A stretch of 11,236 bases of DNA. Source: Lentisphaerota bacterium (GTDB taxonomy: Bacteria > Verrucomicrobiota > Kiritimatiellia > RFP12 > UBA3636). Both the position numbers and the translations under genes were made by a program. Under the pieces are notes generated by a model. That model had not been told where the DNA came from. It saw only the letters and a program-made list of their open reading frames with translations, and made no database searches. Below are positions 5,154-11,236 of this stretch, in pieces; within the stretch, counting starts at the first letter, position 1; each line of letters begins with the position of its first letter. Where the stretch lies: assembly GCA_012514445.1 (NCBI GenBank), contig JAAZAI010000293.1, positions 1-11,236 on the forward strand, written 5' to 3'.

Positions 5154-8100
5154 ATGAACAAATGGGAAGATCCGAACAATTTCGCCGTCAACCGACTCGA
5201 TCCCCGCGCGTGGTTCACGCCGTTCGAGGACGCCGCTTCAGCCAAATGGGCCCAGCCCGGCGATTCGTCCCTCGTCCGCACCCTGGGCGGCGAATGGCAG
5301 TTCTGCTACGCCGAACGCCCCGAGGACGCCCCGGCCGACTACTTCGCAATCGACCATGACGACACCGAGTGGGATTCCATCCCCGTCCCCTCGATGTGGC
5401 AGATGCTCGGCTATGGCAAGCCCTGGTACACCAACGTCCAGTACCCGTTCAACGTCAACCCGCCGCACGTCCCCGACGAGAATCCCACGGGCACGTACCG
5501 CAAAGACTTCGACCTGCCCGCCGCCTGGGACGGCCGGACGATCCGCCTGCGTTTCGACGGCGTGGACTCCTGCTACGAGTGCTACCTCAACGGGAAGTAC
5601 GTCGGCATGGCGATGGGCTCCCGCCTCCCCTCCGAGTTCGACGTCACGAAATTCGCCGTCTTCGGCGGTCGCAACGTCCTCGCCGTGCGCGTGTGGCAGT
5701 GGTCCGCCGGCTCCTACGCCGAGGACCAGGACATGTGGTGGCTCTCCGGCATCTTCCGCGACGTCTCCGTGATCGCCACGCCGGCCGTGCGCATCGACGA
5801 CGTCGCCGCGACGACGACGTTCGACAAGAAGTTCAAGGACGCAGTCCTCGCCGTCGACGTGAAGCTCGTCAACGCCGGCAAGGCGCCCGCGAAGGGCGTC
5901 AAGGTCCGCGCCGAGCTCTTCGACGCGGAAGGCGCCGCGGTGGCCGTTCTCGAGGGCGAAGCCGCCGTCAAGGCCGGCGGCGAGGCGGTCGTCGCGCTCA
6001 AGGCCGACGTGAAGAAGCCGCGCCACTGGTCCGCCGAGGATCCGTACCTCTATCGTCTGGTGGTCAGCGCAGACGCCGGGAAGGGCGCCGCGATGGCCGC
6101 GCCGCTCAACATCGGCTTCAAGCAGGTGGCGATCGTCGACGGCGTGCTCCAGGTCAACGGCCGGCGCGTGATCTTCAAGGGCAGCAACCGCCACGAGTCG
6201 CATCCCCAGTTCGGCCGCGCCGTGCCGCTCGAGAGCATGATCGAGGACGTCCTCCTGCTCAAGCGCCACAACTTCAACGCCGTGCGCACCAGCCACTACC
6301 CGGACGATCCGCGCTGGTACGACCTTTGCGACCGCTACGGCATCTACCTGATCGACGAGTGCGACCTCGAGACGCACGGCTTCGGCATCGGCGACTGGAC
6401 CCACTGGGCCGGCAACCCCGCCAACGACCCCGCCTGGGAGGCCCAGCTCGTCGACCGCATGCGCCGCATGGTCCTGCGCGACCGCAACCACCCCTCCGTG
6501 ATCCTCTGGTCCCTCGGCAACGAATCCGGCCTCGGCGTCAACCACATCAAGATGCGCGACGCCGCGAAGGCGCTCGACCCCGGCCGCCCGATCCACTACG
6601 AGGGCGACTACGCCTGCCAGATCGTCGACGTCTACAGCCGCATGTACGCCGGACAGCAGGAAGTCGTCGAGATCGGCGAGGCGAAGGTCGAGAAGAAGGC
6701 GATGGACCACCTCAAGGGCGAAGAGGTCCAGATGCCGGCGGAGCGCTACGGCAAGATGCCGTTCGTGCTCTGCGAGTACGTCCACGCCATGGGCAACGGT
6801 CCCGGCGGCGTCAAGGAGTACTGGGAGGCGATCCGCGGCAACCCCCGCTGCTGCGGCGGCTTCGTCTGGGAATGGTGCGACCACGGCATCCCGAAGACCA
6901 CCGAAGACGGCCGCGCCTACTACGCCTACGGCGGCGACTTCGGCGACCACCCCAACGACTCCAACTTCGTCTGCGACGGCCTCGTCAAGCCCGACCGCAC
7001 TCCCTCCCCCGCCATGGCCGAGATGAAGAAGGTCCACGAGCCCGTTCTCGTCGAGGCCGTCGACGCGGCGAAGGGCAAGTTCCGCATCGCGAACCGCTTC
7101 GACTTCGCCGGTCTCGAGGGCCTCGCCTGCGAGTGGCGCCTGACGGCCGACTGCGAGACGATCCAGTCCGGGCCGCTCGAGCTGCCCGCCATCCCCGCCG
7201 GCGATTCCGCCGCGGTGAAGGTACCGTTCAAGCTGCCGGACTGCCCGGCGCGCGACTTCCTGCTCGAATTCGTCTTCACGCTCGCCGGCAACACGATCTG
7301 GGCCGAGCGCGGCCACGAAATCGCCTGGGCGCAATTCCCGCTGCGCCAGGCCGCTCCCGCGGTCATCGCCACGCTCGCGCGCCCCGCGGTCGAGGTCGAG
7401 GAGCTGGAAGGCCGCGTCGAGATCGTCGGCGAGGAGTTCGCGATCGCGTTCGACCGCGGCACCGGCCTGCTCACGGACTGGGAGGTCGGCTCCATGCCGA
7501 TGATCGAGGCCGGCCCGAAAGGCAACTTCTGGCGCGCGCCGACGGACAACGACGGCGGCTGCCGCGGCGGCGGCATCCAGCGCCAATGGCGCGAGCACGG
7601 CCTGGACGCCCTCTCGCACAAGCTCCTCTCCTTCGAAATCGCCAAGCCCGCCAAGGCGGACAAGGGCGCCTGCCGCATCGTCGTCAAGACCTCGGTCGGC
7701 GGCCCCGTCGTTCGCAACCGCTTCGTCTGCGTCTACGACTGGGCGATCCGCCCGAACGGCGACGTCTCGCTCGCCTTCTCCGGCGAACCCGTGGGCGAAT
7801 GGAAGTGCCCCGCCATCCCGCGCATCGGCCTGCAGATGGCCCTGCCCGGCACGCAGGATCGCGTGCAGTGGTATGGCCTCGGGCCCGGCGAGAGCTATGC
7901 GGACACGAAGGACGGCGTGCGTCTCGGCCGCTGGCTCTCCGACGTGGACGGCCTCTTCTTCGACTACGTCTACCCCCAGGAGAACGGCAACCGGACGGAC
8001 ACGCGCTGGGCGGCTTTCACGGATCCGCGCGGCCAGGGGCTGCTCGTCACGGCCGACCGCCTGTTCAACTTCGGCGCGAGCTGGTACAGCCAGAAGAACC

Positions 8101-8309
8101 TGACCGAGGCGAACCACACCGTGGATCTCGTCCGCGAGGATTTCGTCACGCTCAACCTCGATCTCGCCCAGGACGGCATTGGTTCGGCATCCTGCGGACC
8201 CGCCCCGCTGGAGCAGTACCGGCTCAAGCCTGCGCCGTTCGCGATCGCGTTCCGGTTCCGCCCGATCCGCCTCGACGCCCAGAACCCGATGATGGAGGCG
8301 CGCCGCTAG
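5154..8309 (+). CDS. lacZ: Beta-galactosidase, glycoside hydrolase family 2 (LacZ type)
   Basis: 1051 residues, close to the 1024 of E. coli LacZ. It hydrolyses terminal beta-D-galactosides by a retaining mechanism; with no signal peptide it should act in the cytoplasm. All five LacZ domains are recognisable: jelly roll (about 35-205) with galactose-contacting Asn94 (YTNVQYPF) and Asp193 (EDQDMWWLSGIFRDV); immunoglobulin-like domain (about 210-320); TIM barrel (about 325-620) with NRHE at 345-348 and RTSHYP at 378-383; a second sandwich; and the C-terminal beta-sandwich including FWRAPTDND at 792-800. The acid/base is Glu457 (LWSLGNESG) and the nucleophile Glu541 (LCEYVHAMGNG). The start at ATG 5154 is chosen because homology begins there (NKWEDPNNFAVNR); the ribosome binding site is weak (GAGAAAGA). 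Other GH2 beta-galactosidase-like specificities are possible. Confidence 0.96.
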   Translation: MNKWEDPNNFAVNRLDPRAWFTPFEDAASAKWAQPGDSSLVRTLGGEWQFCYAERPEDAPADYFAIDHDDTEWDSIPVPSMWQMLGYGKPWYTNVQYPFNVNPPHVPDENPTGTYRKDFDLPAAWDGRTIRLRFDGVDSCYECYLNGKYVGMAMGSRLPSEFDVTKFAVFGGRNVLAVRVWQWSAGSYAEDQDMWWLSGIFRDVSVIATPAVRIDDVAATTTFDKKFKDAVLAVDVKLVNAGKAPAKGVKVRAELFDAEGAAVAVLEGEAAVKAGGEAVVALKADVKKPRHWSAEDPYLYRLVVSADAGKGAAMAAPLNIGFKQVAIVDGVLQVNGRRVIFKGSNRHESHPQFGRAVPLESMIEDVLLLKRHNFNAVRTSHYPDDPRWYDLCDRYGIYLIDECDLETHGFGIGDWTHWAGNPANDPAWEAQLVDRMRRMVLRDRNHPSVILWSLGNESGLGVNHIKMRDAAKALDPGRPIHYEGDYACQIVDVYSRMYAGQQEVVEIGEAKVEKKAMDHLKGEEVQMPAERYGKMPFVLCEYVHAMGNGPGGVKEYWEAIRGNPRCCGGFVWEWCDHGIPKTTEDGRAYYAYGGDFGDHPNDSNFVCDGLVKPDRTPSPAMAEMKKVHEPVLVEAVDAAKGKFRIANRFDFAGLEGLACEWRLTADCETIQSGPLELPAIPAGDSAAVKVPFKLPDCPARDFLLEFVFTLAGNTIWAERGHEIAWAQFPLRQAAPAVIATLARPAVEVEELEGRVEIVGEEFAIAFDRGTGLLTDWEVGSMPMIEAGPKGNFWRAPTDNDGGCRGGGIQRQWREHGLDALSHKLLSFEIAKPAKADKGACRIVVKTSVGGPVVRNRFVCVYDWAIRPNGDVSLAFSGEPVGEWKCPAIPRIGLQMALPGTQDRVQWYGLGPGESYADTKDGVRLGRWLSDVDGLFFDYVYPQENGNRTDTRWAAFTDPRGQGLLVTADRLFNFGASWYSQKNLTEANHTVDLVREDFVTLNLDLAQDGIGSASCGPAPLEQYRLKPAPFAIAFRFRPIRLDAQNPMMEARR

Positions 8310-8338
8310 CCCGCATGCATCAGAAGGCCGGAAAGCAT

Positions 8339-10909
8339 ATGAGATCATCTGACTACAATTTCGCCGAAATCGAAAAGAAGTGGCAGGCGCGCTGGGCGCG
8401 CGACAAGACGTTCAAGACGCCCGACCTGCCCGGGGACAAGCCGAAGTGCTACGTGCTCGACATGTTCCCGTATCCCAGCGGCGCGGGGTTGCACGTCGGC
8501 CACCCCGAAGGCTACACCGCCACGGACATCTACTGCCGCTTCAAGCGGCAGCGCGGCTTCGCCGTGCTCCACCCCATGGGCTGGGACGCCTTCGGCCTGC
8601 CCGCCGAGCAGTACGCCGTGGACACCGGCACCCACCCCTCCATCACCACCGCGAAGAACATCGCGACCTTCAAGCGCCAGATCCAGGCGCTCGGCTTCAG
8701 CTACGACTGGGACCGCGAGATCAACACGACCGACCCCGGGTACTACAAGTGGACCCAGTGGATCTTCAAGCAGCTCCACAAGAAGGGCCTCGCCTACGTC
8801 GCCGAAGTCGCCGTGAACTGGTGCCCCGCCCTGGGCACCGTCCTCGCCAACGAGGAGGTGATCAACGGCCGCAGCGAACGCGGCGACCACCCCGTCGAAC
8901 GCCGCCCCATGCGCCAGTGGATGCTGCGCATCACCGAATACGCCGAACGCCTCCTCGCCGACCTCGACGGCCTCGACTGGTCCGAGGGAATCAAGGAGAT
9001 GCAACGCAACTGGATCGGCAAGTCCACCGGCGCGGAGGTCGTCTTCCGGCTGGACCGCCCCGAAGGCGGCGACGTCACGGTCTACACGACGCGCCCCGAC
9101 ACGCTCTTCGGCGCCACCTACATGGTGCTCGCGCCGGAGCATCCGCTCGTCGAGGCCATCGCCACGCCCGCGCAGCGCGAGGCCGTCGCCGAGTACCGCC
9201 GCCAGGCGGGGCTCAAGAGCGACATGGACCGCACGGAGCTGGCCACCGAGAAGACCGGCGTCTTCACCGGCTGCTTCGCCGTCAATCCCGTCAACGGCGC
9301 GAAAATCCCGGTCTGGATCGCCGACTACGTGCTCGCCACCTACGGCACCGGCGCCATCATGGCCGTGCCGGCCCACGACACGCGCGACTTCGAGTTCGCG
9401 AAGCAGTTCGGCCTGCCGATCCAGTGCATCATCGAACCCGACCCCGCCGAGGCGGCCGCCGCCGGCGTCGACCCCGCCGCCGTGCTCGCCGGCGAGGCGT
9501 GCTGGACCGGTGCCGGACGGATGATCCGCTCCGCCAACGCCGACGGCCTCGACATGGACGGCATGGAAGTCGCCCGGTCGAAGCAGGCCGCCACCGACTG
9601 GCTCGCCGCCCGCGGCATCGGTCGCGCCAAGACGCAGTACAAGCTGCGCGACTGGCTCTTCAGCCGCCAGCGCTACTGGGGCGAGCCGTTCCCCGTCGTC
9701 AACATGGACGACGGCTCCACGCTGCTTCTCGACGACGGCGACCTGCCGCTCACGCTGCCCGAGCTCGACGACTTCAAGCCCACCGGCACCGGCGAACCTC
9801 CTCTCGCCAAAGCCAAGAGCTGGCTACGCTACACCGACCCCAAGACCGGCCGCCAGGGCTGGCGCGAGACGAACACGATGCCCCAGTGGGCCGGCTCCTG
9901 CTGGTACTACCTGCGCTACATCGATCCGCGCAACGACCAGGCCTTCGTCGATCCCGCCAAGGAGAAGGCGTGGATGCCCGTCGATCTCTACGTCGGCGGC
10001 GCCGAGCACGCCGTGCTGCACCTCCTCTACGCGCGCTTCTGGCACAAGGTGCTCTTCGACCTCGGCCTCGTCTCCACGAAGGAGCCCTTCCAGAAGCTCG
10101 TCAACCAGGGCATGATCCTCGGACTCTCCTACAAGGATTCCCGCGGCGCCCTCGTGGCCACCGACAAGGTCGACCTCACCGCCGACGGCCCCGTCCACAA
10201 GGAGACGGGCGAGAAGCTCGTCGAGTTCGCCGCCAAGATGTCCAAGTCGCTCAAGAACGTCGTCAACCCCGACGACGTGATCGGCGAATACGGCGCCGAC
10301 AGCATGCGTCTCTACGAGATGTTCATGGGCCCGCTCGACGCCGTCAAGCCCTGGAACACGCAGGGCGTCGAAGGCGTCTACCGCTTCCTGCGCCGCTCCT
10401 TCCGGCTCGTCGTCGACCAGCCCGTCGAGGACGTGCCGATGAGCGTGGAGCAGTCCCGACTCTGCCATGCGACGATCAAGAAGGTCACCGAGGACATCGA
10501 AACCCTCAATCTCAACACGGCCATCAGCCAGCTCATGATCTTCCTCAACGGCTTCGCCGGCGAGGGCAAAGTGCTCCCGCGCGAGGCCGCCGAAGCCTAC
10601 GTCGTCATGCTCTCCCCCTTCGCGCCGCACCTCGGCGAGGAGCTCTGGGAGCGCCTGGGGCACGCCGACGGCATCGCCTACGCGCCGTGGCCGGCCTGGG
10701 ACGAGCGGTTCCTGAAGCTCGACGAGATCGAGATCGTGCTCCAGCTCTGCGGCAAGATCAAGGCGCGCATGAAGATGCCGGCGGACGCCGACGACGCGGC
10801 GATGCAGGCGCTCGCGCTCGCGAACCCCGATCTGCAGGCGGCGATCGCCGGGCGCCCCGTGCGCAAGGTGATCTGCGTCCGCGGTCGGCTCGTCAACGTC
10901 GTGGCGTAG
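8339..10909 (+). CDS. leuS: Leucyl-tRNA synthetase
   Basis: 856 residues (E. coli LeuRS has 860), complete. This cytoplasmic class Ia enzyme charges tRNA-Leu with leucine and edits mischarged residues. The HIGH-type motif is HVGH at 52-55 (after FPYPSGAGL) and KMSKS is at 633-637. The CP1 editing domain is intact, with TTRPDTLFG from 250 (Thr255 corresponding to E. coli Thr252) and PAHDTRD at 344-350 (Asp347 corresponding to Asp345). The leucine-specific region just before KMSKS and the C-terminal anticodon and LeuRS-specific domains are present. The zinc finger in CP1 is degenerate: Cys162 remains, but the second CxxC pair is replaced by RSERG at 178-182. ATG 8339 is preferred (GGAAAG just upstream); an in-frame ATG at 8315 has poorer spacing. 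The gene follows the beta-galactosidase by 29 bases without a visible terminator or promoter between. Confidence 0.98.
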   Translation: MRSSDYNFAEIEKKWQARWARDKTFKTPDLPGDKPKCYVLDMFPYPSGAGLHVGHPEGYTATDIYCRFKRQRGFAVLHPMGWDAFGLPAEQYAVDTGTHPSITTAKNIATFKRQIQALGFSYDWDREINTTDPGYYKWTQWIFKQLHKKGLAYVAEVAVNWCPALGTVLANEEVINGRSERGDHPVERRPMRQWMLRITEYAERLLADLDGLDWSEGIKEMQRNWIGKSTGAEVVFRLDRPEGGDVTVYTTRPDTLFGATYMVLAPEHPLVEAIATPAQREAVAEYRRQAGLKSDMDRTELATEKTGVFTGCFAVNPVNGAKIPVWIADYVLATYGTGAIMAVPAHDTRDFEFAKQFGLPIQCIIEPDPAEAAAAGVDPAAVLAGEACWTGAGRMIRSANADGLDMDGMEVARSKQAATDWLAARGIGRAKTQYKLRDWLFSRQRYWGEPFPVVNMDDGSTLLLDDGDLPLTLPELDDFKPTGTGEPPLAKAKSWLRYTDPKTGRQGWRETNTMPQWAGSCWYYLRYIDPRNDQAFVDPAKEKAWMPVDLYVGGAEHAVLHLLYARFWHKVLFDLGLVSTKEPFQKLVNQGMILGLSYKDSRGALVATDKVDLTADGPVHKETGEKLVEFAAKMSKSLKNVVNPDDVIGEYGADSMRLYEMFMGPLDAVKPWNTQGVEGVYRFLRRSFRLVVDQPVEDVPMSVEQSRLCHATIKKVTEDIETLNLNTAISQLMIFLNGFAGEGKVLPREAAEAYVVMLSPFAPHLGEELWERLGHADGIAYAPWPAWDERFLKLDEIEIVLQLCGKIKARMKMPADADDAAMQALALANPDLQAAIAGRPVRKVICVRGRLVNVVA

Positions 10910-10940
10910 GTGGGCGGCAGTTGCCGCCCGCCTCGCGAGG
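10909..10940 (+). other. Hairpin at the end of leuS
   Basis: A GC stem of about 10 bp (10909-10918 with 10923-10932, loop AGTT, one G-U pair) begins at the last base of the leuS stop codon. It runs into a second palindrome, CCTCGCGAGG (10931-10940). No T-run follows on the plus strand, so it is not a classical intrinsic terminator; it could stabilise the 3' end or act together with Rho. Confidence 0.5.
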
Positions 10941-10941
10941 G

Positions 10942-11058
10942 TTCAGGATTCAGGAAAAAACTTTGTCGCAAACTTTGTCGTGAGCCTGCCCTGAGCCTGC
11001 CGAAGGGCTTGTCGAGGGTGTGTCGAAGGGCCTTGTCGCGAACCTTGTCGCTTTGTCG
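10942..11058. repeat. Cluster of short repeats: TTCAGGA pairs, TTGTCG units and a CCTGAGC...GAAGGG repeat
   Basis: TTCAGGATTCAGGA (10942-10955) is followed by TTGTCG-type units at 10961-10968, 10973-10980, 11008-11014, 11032-11038, 11044-11050 and 11051-11058, plus the variant TGTGTCG (11019-11025). Embedded at 10988-11008 is an imperfect palindrome GCCCTGAGC...GAAGGGC. It belongs to the widespread intergenic repeat often mistranslated as LRQAQG or ALSLPKG. TGAGCCTGCC is itself duplicated (10981-10990 and 10992-11001). Confidence 0.75.
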
Positions 11059-11108
11059 ATCCCACTGCAAAGTGCGTGTGGGAATCGCGAAGCGTGGTTT
11101 GTTCATCG

Positions 11109-11142
11109 ACCGTAATATTGAAAATTTGTTCGATATTACGGT
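11109..11142. promoter_or_regulatory. 34-bp palindrome, possible regulator site
   Basis: ACCGTAATAT (11109-11118) and ATATTACGGT (11133-11142) are perfect inverted copies. The pairing almost continues inward (GAA...TTC), giving half-sites of the form ACCGTAATATYGAA. It is strongly AT-rich against its surroundings and shares GTAAT...GAACAA with the repeat at 4913-4952. It may be the operator of a gene to the right of the window. Confidence 0.55.
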
Positions 11143-11176
11143 TGGCGCGGTCACGATGGAGTACCACCCCGGCTCC

Positions 11177-11216
11177 GACGGGTTGCCCGTCAACGGCAAG
11201 ACGTTGCCGTCCTTTT
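11177..11216 (+). terminator. Two tandem hairpins followed by TTTT, weak terminator candidate
   Basis: GACGGG-TTG-CCCGTC (11177-11191) is followed at once by ACGGCAA-GACG-TTGCCGT (11193-11210), then CC and TTTT (11213-11216). The stem plus short T-run resembles an intrinsic terminator on the plus strand, possibly the delayed end of the lacZ-leuS transcript. The T-run is short, so confidence is low. Confidence 0.35.
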
Positions 11217-11236
11217 CAGCCATGTGCGCGTAGCAC

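Larger units (their letters stand above)
10941..11236. other. Intergenic stretch after leuS with no supported gene
   Basis: No recognisable protein is encoded. Frames crossing this region on either strand read through the repeat cluster and palindromes and show no known domain. On the minus strand a frame open at the right edge (ATG 11223 in frame, reading MAEKDGNVLPL...) could be the end of a gene lying further right, but nothing identifies it. The stretch holds the repeat cluster, a small hairpin TCCCAC...GTGGGA (11060-11083), a 34-bp palindrome (11109-11142) and two tandem hairpins (11177-11216). Confidence 0.6.

Noticed and set aside
8315..8338. ATG 8315 as leuS start
   Set aside because: It is in frame, but ATG 8339 has GGAAAG at good spacing and matches the usual LeuRS N-terminus.
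5238..8348. A 1036-codon open frame on the minus strand opposite the beta-galactosidase
   Set aside because: It is the antisense shadow of a GC-rich gene; its translation is low-complexity Ala/Val/Asp/Glu-rich and no domain is recognisable, while the plus strand encodes an intact LacZ.
5369..10909. A single 1846-codon plus-strand frame spanning beta-galactosidase and leuS
   Set aside because: Only the last 856 codons are real (LeuRS). The upstream part is Arg-rich translation of the wrong frame of lacZ, which happens to lack stops because of high GC.
10678..11223. Minus-strand frame of 181 codons over the end of leuS and beyond
   Set aside because: Half of it is antisense to leuS, and the middle is translation of the CCTGAGC...GAAGGG repeat (LRAG-type peptide); nothing recognisable remains.

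Overview
This is a GC-rich (clearly above 60 %) bacterial chromosomal segment carrying sugar-catabolism genes. The combination of a LacI-family regulator, paired sugar-phosphate-isomerase-type TIM barrels, a LacZ-type beta-galactosidase, a LeuRS lacking the CxxC zinc pair, weak Shine-Dalgarno use and abundant palindromic intergenic repeats suggests the PVC superphylum (Kiritimatiellota, Lentisphaerota or Planctomycetota, probably a metagenome-derived genome). That placement is an inference from style, not proof.

Layout. (1) 1-258, minus: N-terminal 86 codons of a LacI-family repressor that runs off the left edge. Its probable promoter is at 364-392, and the leader between them is dominated by a 27-bp palindrome built from octamer repeats. 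(2) 393-750: no gene seen; one 11-bp inverted repeat. (3) 751-4655, minus: a probable five-gene operon that starts at a recognisable promoter (4627-4655) and ends at a strong intrinsic terminator (751-799). In transcription order it holds two sugar phosphate isomerase/epimerase-like TIM barrels, a small YkvA/DUF1232 membrane protein, an LRAT-like (NlpC/P60-superfamily) thiol enzyme, and a secreted Lys-rich protein. (4) 4656-5153: divergent control region with a LacI-type operator core, a long intergenic hairpin, an inverted repeat and the beta-galactosidase promoter. (5) 5154-8309, plus: complete cytoplasmic GH2 beta-galactosidase. (6) 8339-10909, plus: complete leucyl-tRNA synthetase, 29 nt behind it. 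(7) 10910-11236: no recognisable gene; hairpins, a cluster of TTGTCG repeats, a copy of the widespread CCTGAGC...GAAGGG repeat, and a 34-bp palindrome related to the one upstream of the beta-galactosidase.

How it fits together. The beta-galactosidase would release galactose (or related sugars) from beta-galactosides inside the cell. The divergent isomerase-like proteins could convert a keto- or aldo-sugar derived from the same source, and the truncated LacI-family protein or a relative may control the divergent region through the AAnCGnTT site. The cell-envelope-type genes at the end of the operon and leuS behind lacZ are not obviously part of the same pathway.

Nothing here is convincingly a new defence or mobile system. 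The most unusual items are the LacI protein with an AT-hook-like segment where the hinge helix should be, the octamer palindrome in its leader, and two related palindromes with a shared GTAAT...GAACAA half-site.
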